From Aquisalibacillus elongatus (GTDB lineage Bacteria; Bacillota; Bacilli; Bacillales; Alkalibacillaceae): a stretch of DNA of 64,000 nt. The notes under the pieces were generated by a model. It was not told the DNA's origin. It worked only from the letters and a program-made list of their open reading frames with translations, and made no database searches. Below, piece after piece: positions 32,875 to 42,466 of this stretch; positions within the stretch are counted from its first letter, which is position 1; each line of letters opens with the position of its first letter. The DNA lies in the NCBI RefSeq assembly GCF_003843875.1, contig NZ_RKRF01000009.1:62001-126000 (forward strand). The letters are read 5' to 3'. The translations under genes were made by a program, and so were the position numbers.

Positions 32875-34303
32875 CGAGCCACTAGATGATCAATTAATAG
32901 ACTTAAATGACCAATTTAAATTATCTGAAGACGAATCAAACGAACTGTTGGTATCAATCAACGAACGCATGGATGAATCAGGGAGATCTAAACAAGGTTT
33001 TTTTAATAAAGCATTGGCATTTACACTAACAGGGGTTGCGGCTGCACTCTTTTTGTTGATGATTCCAATGTTAATGACCCCTAGTGAAAACACAGGTGAA
33101 CAAGAAAGCACATTAAATAATCTTTCAGTACAAGAATTAACTGACAAGATTAAAAACGAATCTATTACAGATGTTATTGACCAGCAAGATTATACGACCG
33201 TTCACAATTACGAAAACAAAACACTTCAGCGTTATGATATTGGAGCAAGTGAATCATACGAATTTAACGATCCCGCACAGATTATCGATGTGGATGCATT
33301 AAAAAGTGAAAACTTAACTGCGCAGTTATTCGTTGAACAGGATAATGGTGAAGTACTACGCTACTATGCCTATTATTTAAATGAACAAGGTGACCTAACC
33401 ATTTATATGAGTGACGATGAAGAATATGAAGGTCAGGTTGATGAAACTCTATTTGGAGAAGATCGCGCTTCTCAGTTAAGGGCAAAATTAAAACAAGATA
33501 TTGAAATAGGCATGTCCAAACAAGAAGTACTTGCGATTTTAGGGCCATACAGTTTTATTTTTAGCCATGGCGCAACTGAAAGTGAGTTAGATTATCAATA
33601 TAATTATTTACGATACGATGTAGGAGACAATACGTACACACCCCTGACAAATTTTGTGGACTTTCCTGCAATAGTTAACGAAAAACTGGATATGCAAATG
33701 TTTATCCAACTAAACGATAATCAGGTAGAAGCATTTTCAGCTATATACACGAAAGACCTTGATGAAAACATCTATCAATATCACATGACTGAAGAAATAC
33801 GAGAGCATGACAAAGGTGATTTGACAGAAGGAATATTTGATAGAACGGGAGGCGAAACCCCACAACACATCAAAACAGGCGATTTCATGAACCGTATACC
33901 TTCAGTCGATCAAATGTTATCTCAGTTTGAGGCTTATGACACTAACCAGTCTATTACGGTTGAAGAACTGTGGGCTCAACACATTGATAAGCAATTTAAT
34001 GAACCTATAACGACTATCAGACATTTTAAACCAGGTGATACCATCTATGTTGAAGACCAGATTGATCAAGTAGGATATGATGAAGAACTTGACCTTACGC
34101 ACCTCATTTTTGAAGGGGATCATGAAGAGTCCATCGTGTTTAAAGGTGATCTGACAGACGAATATGTAAAAGGTGACACCATTAAATTAAAGTTCAAAGT
34201 CTTAGCCTTATCAGCAGATGGTGTATTTTCTAGAATAAATTATCAATTATACACCTCAAAATTCGATGAACCACCAACTATAGATCAATATCTAGTCGAA
34301 TAA
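32861..34303 (+). CDS. Probable anti-sigma factor, large single-pass membrane protein
   Basis: A 480-residue protein with a short cytoplasmic N-terminus (1-48), one membrane helix (about 49-68) and a large acidic outer part. A segment near residue 210 (IEIGMSKQEVLAILGPYS) looks like the SmpA/BamE-type GMxxxEVxxxLG motif, and a beta-rich C-terminal domain (about 385-480) follows. Translational overlap with the ECF sigma gene suggests it holds the sigma factor at the membrane. The N-terminus is shorter than many anti-sigma domains and has no HxxxCxxC zinc motif. Confidence 0.75.
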   Translation: MKRYNEPLDDQLIDLNDQFKLSEDESNELLVSINERMDESGRSKQGFFNKALAFTLTGVAAALFLLMIPMLMTPSENTGEQESTLNNLSVQELTDKIKNESITDVIDQQDYTTVHNYENKTLQRYDIGASESYEFNDPAQIIDVDALKSENLTAQLFVEQDNGEVLRYYAYYLNEQGDLTIYMSDDEEYEGQVDETLFGEDRASQLRAKLKQDIEIGMSKQEVLAILGPYSFIFSHGATESELDYQYNYLRYDVGDNTYTPLTNFVDFPAIVNEKLDMQMFIQLNDNQVEAFSAIYTKDLDENIYQYHMTEEIREHDKGDLTEGIFDRTGGETPQHIKTGDFMNRIPSVDQMLSQFEAYDTNQSITVEELWAQHIDKQFNEPITTIRHFKPGDTIYVEDQIDQVGYDEELDLTHLIFEGDHEESIVFKGDLTDEYVKGDTIKLKFKVLALSADGVFSRINYQLYTSKFDEPPTIDQYLVE

Positions 34304-34305
34304 CG

Positions 34306-34344
34306 AAAACCTTCCATGTGAGTTTCGCTCCATGGAAGGTTTTT
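34306..34344. terminator. Bidirectional terminator
   Basis: A 13-bp perfect stem (AAAACCTTCCATG/CATGGAAGGTTTT) lies between the anti-sigma gene and a convergent small gene. Confidence 0.9.
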
Positions 34345-34570
34345 AATAAAATATCCGATCTTTGCGTTTGGCTTTCTTTGAAAATAACCCACCGAAAATT
34401 AGAAATAAGACACCAAATAATAGTGCCACTCTTGCCGATGATTCAAATAATAAATATGATATGATATCTCGCCATTCCTCTCCTTTTGGAAAGTCAACAA
34501 TGGCAAGGATGATTCCGACTAATAGTACTAAGGACCCTAAAAAAATGAGTAACTTCGATAAAAACCTCAT
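34343..34570 (-). CDS. Small membrane protein (75 aa)
   Basis: Two hydrophobic helices (about residues 5-25 and 44-64) are separated by an acidic loop; the C-terminus is basic (SKKAKRKDR). The family was not recognised. Convergent to the sigma/anti-sigma unit and sharing its terminator. Confidence 0.65.
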   Translation of the reverse strand: MRFLSKLLIFLGSLVLLVGIILAIVDFPKGEEWRDIISYLLFESSARVALLFGVLFLIFGGLFSKKAKRKDRIFY

Positions 34571-34802
34571 CCATAATCCTCCAGATATCTAATTATTCAG
34601 ACTTTTGTATTATTCTAACACAAAATTTCGACAGATAACATGGATAATTGGAAATTTCTTTCGATTACCTAAATATTTTACGGTTAAGATCGAATCTTTC
34701 CATCCAAATAAGTTAATAAAGAATAAGTTATTACATAAATGAAGAAAAATTAAATCATTTTCAAAATTTCAGTATATTTGGTAAATTGTCTTTAAAGGCG
34801 GG

Positions 34803-35999
34803 ATGAATTTGTGGCAAAATAAAAACTTTGTGCGTTTTTTTAGTGGTCAAATTATTGCTTTTCTCGGATTGGCGTTATTCACTACTTCCCTTCCTTTTCT
34901 AATTCTATATCTGGATGGAAACGCTAGTCATATTAGTGGGGTGCAAAGTGCTTTTATACTCCCGCAGATATTTATACTTCTTTTTGGAGGGGTGTTAGTT
35001 GATAGACTCCCCAAAAAATTAGTAGTAATCGCTATTGATATTCTAAGAGCAACGTGTCTCCTTATAATTGCGATTTTAATATTCACATCGAATATTAAAA
35101 TTTGGCATGTTTTTGTTCTTACCTTCACCTTAGGTTTACTTAATACCATTTATAGACCTACACTAAAAGCCTTTTTACCTGCGATCATTCAAAAGGAATA
35201 TCTAATCAAAGCAAACTCATTTCGCTCAATGGCCAGGGAGATTTCAGAGATGATTGGTCCTGTCATTGCAGCTTTTTTAGTGGGGGCAATCGGTATATTC
35301 GTGACGTTTGGCATCACTGGAATCTCGTTTATATTAGCCGCTATACTTTACAGCTTTATTTTTATTGAAAAGAGAACGAATGTTGAAAAACAAACTTCGA
35401 TTTTCAAAGAATTTATAGAAGGATTCAAAGTACTTCTTATACATAAGTGGCTGGGGTTAAGCATCTTAATTGCTTCATTTGTAAATATAGGTATTGCTTC
35501 TTTCGATGTGATTATTTTGCCTCTTTATGCTGAATACTATTTTGATGGAATTGAAAGCTTTGGACTATTATTAAGTAGTATGGCTGTCGGAGCATTTTTA
35601 GGCGCGTTATTTATTAGCAGAAAAACACATATTGAGAATAGAATGCTAAAATATTATCTATTTATGTGTGGTATGGGCTTATGTTTATTGTTACTAGCTA
35701 TTGTTCATACCTTATTTCTCGCAATGTTCCTTATGGTGTTGATAGGTTTTTCAATTACTTCTTTCGTCATTCTTTGGGACAGTACTGTGCAGGAATTAAT
35801 TGAGGAAAAGTATCTTGGAAGAGTCACTAGTTTGCAAATGTTTGGAGGATTACTTTTCCTACCAGTAGGTTATTATATATTTGGTTTCATTATTGACTAC
35901 GCGGGAGTACAAACCAGCTTGATAACAAGCGCGCTATTTATTTTGATTTCAGCGTTATCAGGTATTTTTATACAACATATTAATAAAATTCATATTTAA
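34803..35999 (+). CDS. MFS transporter
   Basis: A 398-residue major-facilitator protein with 12 predicted membrane helices. The GGVLVDRLPKKLVVIAIDILRA loop between helices 2 and 3 is the MFS motif A equivalent. It resembles the enterobactin-exporter/macrolide-efflux (MFS_3) type, which suggests drug or siderophore export. An alternative TTG at 34809 is better spaced from AAAGGCGGG than the ATG at 34803, so the true start may be six bases later. A stem-loop repeat follows the stop. Confidence 0.88.
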   Translation: MNLWQNKNFVRFFSGQIIAFLGLALFTTSLPFLILYLDGNASHISGVQSAFILPQIFILLFGGVLVDRLPKKLVVIAIDILRATCLLIIAILIFTSNIKIWHVFVLTFTLGLLNTIYRPTLKAFLPAIIQKEYLIKANSFRSMAREISEMIGPVIAAFLVGAIGIFVTFGITGISFILAAILYSFIFIEKRTNVEKQTSIFKEFIEGFKVLLIHKWLGLSILIASFVNIGIASFDVIILPLYAEYYFDGIESFGLLLSSMAVGAFLGALFISRKTHIENRMLKYYLFMCGMGLCLLLLAIVHTLFLAMFLMVLIGFSITSFVILWDSTVQELIEEKYLGRVTSLQMFGGLLFLPVGYYIFGFIIDYAGVQTSLITSALFILISALSGIFIQHINKIHI

Positions 36000-36014
36000 T
36001 CTATAAAAAGAATA

Positions 36015-36069
36015 AAGCAGTTCAATTAAGGGTGCAAAATACACTTTGCACTCCAAAATTGAACTGCTT
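36015..36069. repeat. Nested hairpin element, copy A
   Basis: Outer arms AAGCAGTTCAATT and AATTGAACTGCTT enclose an inner hairpin GGTGCAAA/TTTGCACT. A second copy at 40547-40602 has the same form with paired changes in both stems. It lies between convergent genes and could also work as a terminator. Confidence 0.75.
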
Positions 36070-36086
36070 CTTCTATCGAATATTCT

Positions 36087-37514
36087 TTATATACTCATTT
36101 GTGGTACGTACCACATCAATTTATTTTTACCAGACTCTTTTGCTTGATATAGTGCCCGATCAGCTTTCCTTATAAGATCGTCAACTTCCACTCCATCATC
36201 TGGCGCAACTGCTACACCAATACTCATGGTCACATGATAGACTTTACCACAAATCTCCCATGGTTCTGATGAAGCATTAATTAATCTTTCAGCGACTTTA
36301 ATAATATCATTTTCAGTCGTAATATTTTTGACTAAAACATTAAATTCATCTCCACCAATACGGGCGATTAAATCCTCCCCGCGAAGACAATTATGTAGTC
36401 GCTTAGATAAGTGCATTAAAAATTCATCACCAGCATCGTGACCTAGATCATCATTAATTTGCTTAAAGTTGTCACAATCTAGATAAAATACCGCTAAACG
36501 ATCTGTTGTTCTTTCTCGATCGATTAAACTTCTTTCTAGCTCTTGTTTGAAGTAACGTCTGTTAGGGATACCCGTTAACGGATCATTATTTGCTAAATAG
36601 AAAACTTGCTGTTCTGCCTCTTTCCGCTCCGTAATATCAATTAAAACGCCTTCGATGTGTTGTATTTCACCTGTTATACTTCGAGTAATAGTTGTACGGT
36701 CATCTATCCAACGAACTTGCCCATCCGCTGTTATGAGACGATACTCTTGCTGGTATTGATTAATTTTCTTAGATAGGTACTCATCAACTTCTTGTTCAAT
36801 CCGACCTAAGTCGTCTGGATGAATAACGAAAGAAAAATCTATTTTTTCTTGAATAAACATATCTGGCGTATACCCAAGCTGTTTAACATTCTGTGAAACA
36901 TAATCGATTGGCCAACCTTTTTCAGGCTTCCAACGAAAAATAATAGCTGGACTATTTTCAATAACACGGTTAGCTAGTATTAAGTCATCTTCGGATTTCT
37001 TTTTATCAATAATAACTGCAGCTAATTGACTAAATTGATCTAGTAAATCTAGCTCCTCTTCAGAAGGTAATCTCTTCTCTTTTAGATAGAATGCTAGGGT
37101 CCCAAATAAGTGACCATTTTCGGATGTTATTGGAAGTGACCAACAAGCTTTCAAATTATAAAGTGTTGCATATTCTCGGAGGTCTTTCCAACGAGGATCT
37201 GACATAGTATCCTCAACTAACACTTTTTCGTTAAAGTATGCAGCGGCACCGCACGAACCAGCGTTCGGTCCAACTTTTAAGCCGTCCATATTATTTAGAT
37301 ACGCCTTAGGCAAATGAGGACCAATCGGTTTTTCCAGAGTATGTAGATTCTCATTAAAATGAAGAATCGACGATCTAACATCTGGTAGAACTATATCCAT
37401 AGTCCCCATCAATCTCTCTAGTATTTTTGCTAGTGGAAGGTAATCCATAGCTAGCATTTCAATAATTTTTCGTTGTTCCTTAATCAATTGTTGGACGTTT
37501 ATTAACTGATTCAT
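36087..37514 (-). CDS. GAF-PAS-GGDEF diguanylate cyclase
   Basis: A 475-residue cytoplasmic signalling protein: a GAF domain (about 30-175, with GPNAGSCGAAAYFNEKVLVED as landmark), a PAS/PAC domain (about 185-305, ending GVLIDITERKEAEQ) and a GGDEF domain (about 310-470). The active site ARIGGDEFNVLV is canonical, and RGED lies five residues before it, which is the RxxD product-inhibition site. It should make c-di-GMP in response to a bound small ligand or redox signal. Confidence 0.95.
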   Translation of the reverse strand: MNQLINVQQLIKEQRKIIEMLAMDYLPLAKILERLMGTMDIVLPDVRSSILHFNENLHTLEKPIGPHLPKAYLNNMDGLKVGPNAGSCGAAAYFNEKVLVEDTMSDPRWKDLREYATLYNLKACWSLPITSENGHLFGTLAFYLKEKRLPSEEELDLLDQFSQLAAVIIDKKKSEDDLILANRVIENSPAIIFRWKPEKGWPIDYVSQNVKQLGYTPDMFIQEKIDFSFVIHPDDLGRIEQEVDEYLSKKINQYQQEYRLITADGQVRWIDDRTTITRSITGEIQHIEGVLIDITERKEAEQQVFYLANNDPLTGIPNRRYFKQELERSLIDRERTTDRLAVFYLDCDNFKQINDDLGHDAGDEFLMHLSKRLHNCLRGEDLIARIGGDEFNVLVKNITTENDIIKVAERLINASSEPWEICGKVYHVTMSIGVAVAPDDGVEVDDLIRKADRALYQAKESGKNKLMWYVPQMSI

Positions 37515-37663
37515 GCAGGTCCCTCACTACATTTCAGAATGATATCGTTAAAATATAACGATATTTATATTTTACTATACCATTTTTTTCTTAAATTTAA
37601 AGTATTTCGACAAATATTTTACAAAATTTTCTTTAAAATTTTAATCTCCTACATAAAAATAAA

Positions 37664-37686
37664 GACTGTCAGGGGTTCTGACAGTC
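37664..37686 (-). terminator. Terminator of the chemoreceptor gene
   Basis: The 9-bp stem GACTGTCAG/CTGACAGTC is followed by TTTATTTTT on the minus strand. Confidence 0.85.
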
Positions 37687-37693
37687 CTCATCA

Positions 37694-39400
37694 CTATAAT
37701 CTAAACCTTCTAATTAGGTCATTTAGTTCTTCTGATAGCTGTGCCAATGATTCCGAACTAGCTGAAATTTCTTGCATGGATGAGCTTTGTTGTTCTACTG
37801 TTGCTGAACTTTGCTCAATGCCAGCTGCTGCTTCTTCAGACGTAGAAGCGATTTCCTCACTGGCAGATACCACTTTCTCACTGAAACCTGAAACGTGTTG
37901 CAAGTTATTAGATACATGTTCAATTCTCTCAATCATATCCTCAACTGATTCACTAATTGTATTAAAGCTCTCCTGGCTCACTTTGATTTGTTTATTTCCT
38001 AAAGCAACTTTTTCCTGTCCTTGTTCTAAAGTTCCCACAACAGATTTTGTCTCTGTTTGAATCCCACTAATAATTGTGGTGATTTCCGAAACGGAATCCC
38101 CCACTTGTTCAGCAAGTTTCCTTACTTCATCAGCTACAACAGCAAACCCTTTACCAGATTCACCAGCTCGTGCCGCTTCAATAGCTGCATTTAAAGCTAG
38201 TAGGTTGGTTTGTTCCGCAATATCCTGAATGACATCGACTAATTTTGATATATTAGTCGAGTACGTCTCTAATTGTTTTACTTTTTTAACTGATTCTGAA
38301 ACGACGTTTGTGATGTCATTCATTTGTTCGACAGACTGTTCGATTTGCTCGTTACCTTTATGAGCCTGATCTTTGACTTGATAAGAAGAATTTTGTAAAG
38401 CTTGCCCACTTTCATTAGCTTGTACGACTTGTTCATTTAACTCTTTAGATAAGTGTGTAATTTGATTAGACGAGTTAGCTTGTTGTTCTGCACCTGAAGA
38501 CAGTTCTTCCATTGTTGATGCAACCTGCTCTGCTCCTTGACCAACTTCTTGTGCTGATTGCGTTAATTCTTCACTTTGGCTACTGACTGTTTCTGATACA
38601 TCCTGTACTTTATATACCATTTCTCGCAATTGTTCCACCATCTCATCCATGGAGTCCGCCAATTGACCAATCTCATCACGACTGTCATGGTTCATTTTTT
38701 TAACAGCAAGGTTCCCTTTTGCAACCTCTCGAGTCATGCCAATAACAGCCATTAACTTATTACGAACTGAACGGCTAATGACAATCATCAATAATCCACC
38801 AACTAGAATCGATCCTAATACAGAGAAAATAATTAATGAGTACGTATAATTAGCATTATCTTGAGCATTTTGTATCGATTGAACCCGTTCTTGATTCATA
38901 GCGACGCGTAGTTGATCTAATAATTCGTCTGTTTCATCTCTAATTGCTGCTGCTTCATCACGATACCGCATAGAAACTGCTGTCTGTCCTTGGTCAACAG
39001 TTGGAACAATCTCATCTAAGAAAAATTCATTCACTGTTTTTTCGTTTTCTAAAATTTGGTTATGTATGTCTTGTTGATTAGATGTCTCTAAGTAAGCTTC
39101 AAGGTCAGAAAGATTAGCTTGAAAATCATCTCTAATTTCTTTAAACTCTTCAATCTTCAATAAACCACGTGAAATGACGTAATCTGCTATTAATGTATCT
39201 TTCGCACTAAATTGTGTTGTCATTTCTGTGATTTGAACTGAACGGTCAGCTTGAACATCAACCTCTTCTAAATCTTGAATGACTCCGTTCATAAAATACG
39301 CAATAAAACTTGCTGAAGCCATAAATAATAAGATTGTTAAAACAAATGCTATTCCGTACTTCCATCCAATTCGAATGTTCTTCCACTTAAGCCTTTTCAA
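37694..39400 (-). CDS. Methyl-accepting chemotaxis protein
   Basis: A 568-residue transmembrane receptor: a first helix (about 15-37), an extracytoplasmic helical four-helix-bundle sensor domain (about 38-185), a second helix (about 186-208), HAMP (about 209-262) and a long coiled signalling domain. The hairpin tip that binds CheA/CheW is intact ([28 protein letters not shown]). It probably reports on a small ligand to the flagellar switch. It is monocistronic between two terminators. Confidence 0.95.
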   Translation of the reverse strand: MKRLKWKNIRIGWKYGIAFVLTILLFMASASFIAYFMNGVIQDLEEVDVQADRSVQITEMTTQFSAKDTLIADYVISRGLLKIEEFKEIRDDFQANLSDLEAYLETSNQQDIHNQILENEKTVNEFFLDEIVPTVDQGQTAVSMRYRDEAAAIRDETDELLDQLRVAMNQERVQSIQNAQDNANYTYSLIIFSVLGSILVGGLLMIVISRSVRNKLMAVIGMTREVAKGNLAVKKMNHDSRDEIGQLADSMDEMVEQLREMVYKVQDVSETVSSQSEELTQSAQEVGQGAEQVASTMEELSSGAEQQANSSNQITHLSKELNEQVVQANESGQALQNSSYQVKDQAHKGNEQIEQSVEQMNDITNVVSESVKKVKQLETYSTNISKLVDVIQDIAEQTNLLALNAAIEAARAGESGKGFAVVADEVRKLAEQVGDSVSEITTIISGIQTETKSVVGTLEQGQEKVALGNKQIKVSQESFNTISESVEDMIERIEHVSNNLQHVSGFSEKVVSASEEIASTSEEAAAGIEQSSATVEQQSSSMQEISASSESLAQLSEELNDLIRRFRL

Positions 39401-39540
39401 ACTACCACCTTCTACCGTAAGTATTAATGCCTATATTATAGCACAAAATTTCTAATAATTTGTAGAAAATTCGGAAAAATTAGTTGAGTTTGTTTAATTA
39501 TGACAAAAGGTGATAACTTAAATATTAGAGAGGTGAAACG

Positions 39541-39891
39541 ATGAGTATTCAAATTAAAAGGATTTATGAGAATGTAACAGATGATGATGGAAAGCGTGTA
39601 TTAGTTGATCGAATTTGGCCAAGAGGTGTTTCAAAGGAAAAAGCACAACTTGATGAGTGGTTAAAAGAAGTTGCTCCATCAACCGAATTAAGAAAAGAAT
39701 TCAATCACGACCCCGAGCGGTTTTCTGAGTTTAAGAAACACTATAAACAAGAGTTAAACGAAAACCCTGTACAACAAGAGGCTTTTAACAAACTGCTAAA
39801 ATGGTCAAATAAAGAACTCGTGACGCTGTTATATGCTTCAAAAGATGAAACCTACAACCATGCCCAAGTGTTGAAGAAGTTACTAAAATAA
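39541..39891 (+). CDS. DUF488 family protein
   Basis: A 116-residue cytoplasmic protein with the DUF488 signature [22 protein letters not shown]-like stretch ([16 protein letters not shown] near residue 20), [20 protein letters not shown] and a final [14 protein letters not shown]. Members are uncharacterised, often linked to stress. It has a GAGAGGTG ribosome site. Confidence 0.92.
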   Translation: [116 protein letters not shown]

Positions 39892-39909
39892 AAAAGGACT
39901 TTTATGGTG

Positions 39910-40503
39910 TTATATATTTTCCCCTAAGAAAACGTGGTAATAGCTAATTAAAAATAGTACTTCTACTAATAATAAAGTGCCCATTATAGTAGTTACTAAC
40001 ATTGTAAAATTAAAGATAGCACTTAAACCTGCCAGGATGAATAGCAATAACATTATATTTACTAGATTGTATAACAGCTTTTTATTAATATTACTAGTTG
40101 AAGCGTCCATAAGTTCGAAAATAATAACAAATACCATAAACATACCTATAACTATAAACACAACCCCAACGAAAACTATAATTGTCTCTAGCATAGTTGA
40201 CATACCCATCGTTAACGGCGAATGATCCGTAATATTCAATAAGAGAAATATAATACTATGAATGACCATAATAATGACGTAAGGTTTGACTTTTAAAAGT
40301 CTTTGATTTGTTCTCCCCAATTCTTGTATCCCAAAATACATCGTTAAATATCCAATTATATTAGTTAAGTAATAGGTCACTCCGATATCCCAAAAACTTA
40401 AATTTGTTTTAAAGAAGACAAAGATAAGCCCTATGAAAATATTTATCAAAAATAATACACCTCCCTTTATTGTTGGATATTTATAACTATTATAGCTCAT
40501 CAC
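39910..40503 (-). CDS. Polytopic membrane protein (197 aa, unknown)
   Basis: Six hydrophobic segments with short polar loops and few charges. No family was recognised. It starts about 50 bp after the nested hairpin element at 40547 and is probably monocistronic. Confidence 0.65.
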   Translation of the reverse strand: MMSYNSYKYPTIKGGVLFLINIFIGLIFVFFKTNLSFWDIGVTYYLTNIIGYLTMYFGIQELGRTNQRLLKVKPYVIIMVIHSIIFLLLNITDHSPLTMGMSTMLETIIVFVGVVFIVIGMFMVFVIIFELMDASTSNINKKLLYNLVNIMLLLFILAGLSAIFNFTMLVTTIMGTLLLVEVLFLISYYHVFLGENI

Positions 40504-40546
40504 TTCTATTTAACTGCTTCCTTAGCCTACTGCTCTATATAAAAAA

Positions 40547-40602
40547 AAGTAGTTCAATAAGGGGTACAAATTACATTTTTGTACTCCAAAACTGAACTAC
40601 TT
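40547..40602. repeat. Nested hairpin element, copy B
   Basis: Outer arms AAGTAGTTCA and TGAACTACTT with an inner stem GGGTACAAA/TTTGTACTC. Compared with copy A (36015-36069), C/G pairs became T/A in the outer stem and G/C became A/T in the inner stem on both sides, so pairing is preserved. It directly follows the hydrolase gene stop and may act as its terminator. Confidence 0.75.
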
Positions 40603-40609
40603 ATAAGTT

Positions 40610-41911
40610 TTAGAAGTCCTCTTTTAAAAATTCAACAACCCCTTCAATTAAGCCTTCTGAAAGAGGTAGATCTGGGTTCGTGTATGTCTCCATGTTACTA
40701 GCCGAATCTTCTGATGCATCCTTCAACACATGACTCATGTCTTCTAATATTAACTGTTCAGCTTGAGGTGTTGCTTCTAATAACATCTCAGCATTCTCAG
40801 GTGAAATTTGCAAATCTTGATTCCCTTGTACAATTAATATAGGGAGATTTAGCTTAGAATAGACAACTCTTGGATTATATTGCATCCATGAGATCAGAAA
40901 TGGCTGTATCGATTGAGAAAATAGTCCTTCTAAGTTTGGATTTATGTCATCAACCGTATTTCCTTGTTTGAGGCTCGTTAAAATTTCAACTGCCTCATTA
41001 TAGTCTTCTTCATTTAAGTTACCTTGTAATTGGTCCTTTAAGACATGGTCAACGGACTGTCCTGCTCCTGCTAAAGAAACAAAGGCATCGGCTCCAGACT
41101 CTTGAATCGCTAAAGCTCCAATTAACGCTCCTTGACTATGTCCGATAACACCAACATTTAAGAAGCGTTCGTCTTGTTTTAACATTTGAAGCCAACTGTT
41201 AGCATCGTTAATAAAATCATCAAACCGAATCTCTTCTTCTGGAATAACAGCCTCCGAATTCTCGCCTGCACCTCGTTTACTGTAACGTAAGCTGGCAATA
41301 CCATTTTCTGCAAGACCTTCTGCTAACATTTTCAAACTATTATTCTTCCCCGGCAGAGTTGAGATACTATTACCATCCCGATCAGTAGGTCCTGATCCGG
41401 GAATAATTAAAACAACCGGATAAGGGCCTTCCCCTTCTGGCTCAAGTAATTCACCCTTCAGCTTACCGTGTTCCGTTTCAACAGTTAGGAAATTCTCTTC
41501 TTCCGTACGATCTCCTACTTGACCCGCTAATTGACCACGATCTAAATAAAATGAAAACGATTGACCTTGTTGAGTAAAAGTACCCTCAATGCGGTCTTCA
41601 TTAACTAATTCACCTTCAAAGTCAATCTGTTGTTCAGGTATCTCCATCTCGAAATAAACCGATTCACCGTCGAATGTTAAGTTGGACAAAGGAAACTCAT
41701 CTAAATTTTGTATAGGTATACTAATGTTGCCATCAAGTTCATCTTCGCTAGCAAACTCAATCACAATGTTAAGCGGTGAGTCTGGGACCTCAATAGCGCC
41801 GTTCCACGTTCCTGCTATTTTGTCTCCAACATGTTCAGTCTCCTCATCATCTGAGCAGGCCACTAGTAGCATTAATAGACATACGAATGACAACATCACT
41901 AATTTTTGCAT
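40610..41911 (-). CDS. Alpha/beta-hydrolase lipoprotein
   Basis: A 433-residue lipid-anchored protein: lipobox LLVAC (Cys 19), an N-terminal beta-rich domain (about 25-130, DUF3887-like position but of a different type) and a C-terminal serine hydrolase. The hydrolase has HGxxP-equivalent VLIIPGSGPTDRDGN, the nucleophile elbow GVIGHSQGALIG, and an acid and His near LILVQGNQDLQI and EDMSHVLKD. Such proteins are surface esterases or peptidases; the substrate is unknown. Confidence 0.88.
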   Translation of the reverse strand: MQKLVMLSFVCLLMLLVACSDDEETEHVGDKIAGTWNGAIEVPDSPLNIVIEFASEDELDGNISIPIQNLDEFPLSNLTFDGESVYFEMEIPEQQIDFEGELVNEDRIEGTFTQQGQSFSFYLDRGQLAGQVGDRTEEENFLTVETEHGKLKGELLEPEGEGPYPVVLIIPGSGPTDRDGNSISTLPGKNNSLKMLAEGLAENGIASLRYSKRGAGENSEAVIPEEEIRFDDFINDANSWLQMLKQDERFLNVGVIGHSQGALIGALAIQESGADAFVSLAGAGQSVDHVLKDQLQGNLNEEDYNEAVEILTSLKQGNTVDDINPNLEGLFSQSIQPFLISWMQYNPRVVYSKLNLPILIVQGNQDLQISPENAEMLLEATPQAEQLILEDMSHVLKDASEDSASNMETYTNPDLPLSEGLIEGVVEFLKEDF

Positions 41912-41972
41912 ATGATTAACCCTTTCCGACCCTTTTATTTAGTAAGACGAACTAAAATAATAATTCGTTTCA

Positions 41973-42455
41973 CTAAAACACAATTTGAATAAAGAACCAA
42001 ATAACCATAATTAATTGAATGACAACTTTGGCAACTGATCCACTTAAAAAACCAACAAACGAGCCAACCGAAGCTTTTAAAGCTTCTTCTGCCGTGCGTT
42101 TTTGAATCATTTCAGTTATAAAAACTGCAACAAAAGGTACAACTAGTATTCCAAATGGCGGGATGATGAAAGACCCAACAATCACGGCCACTGCAGCGAT
42201 TTGCTCGCCTCGTTTAGAGCCTCCAAACTTTTTGACAAAATAACTATTCGCAATAATATCTGCGACTATTAATATCACAGTAAACACTACCATAACTGAA
42301 TAAAAGACCCAGCCAAGTTCACTAGAATCAATAAAGAAATGATAGGTTAAAAACCCAAGCCATAATACTAAAACTGATGGGACAATCGGGAATATAACGC
42401 CAATAAAACTTAAAACAAAGAACGCTAAAATTAAGATCCACCATAAAATTTCCAT
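41973..42455 (-). CDS. DUF456 membrane protein
   Basis: A 160-residue protein with about four hydrophobic segments and the DUF456 pattern (IVPSVLVLWLGFLTY at the start, KFGGSKRGEQIAAVAVIVGSFI in the middle, AEEALKASVGSFVGFLSG near the end). Function unknown. It begins 11 bp after the ecsB stop, occupying the place of ecsC in the B. subtilis operon. Confidence 0.88.
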   Translation of the reverse strand: MEILWWILILAFFVLSFIGVIFPIVPSVLVLWLGFLTYHFFIDSSELGWVFYSVMVVFTVILIVADIIANSYFVKKFGGSKRGEQIAAVAVIVGSFIIPPFGILVVPFVAVFITEMIQKRTAEEALKASVGSFVGFLSGSVAKVVIQLIMVIWFFIQIVF

Positions 42456-42466
42456 AGAAGGCCTCC

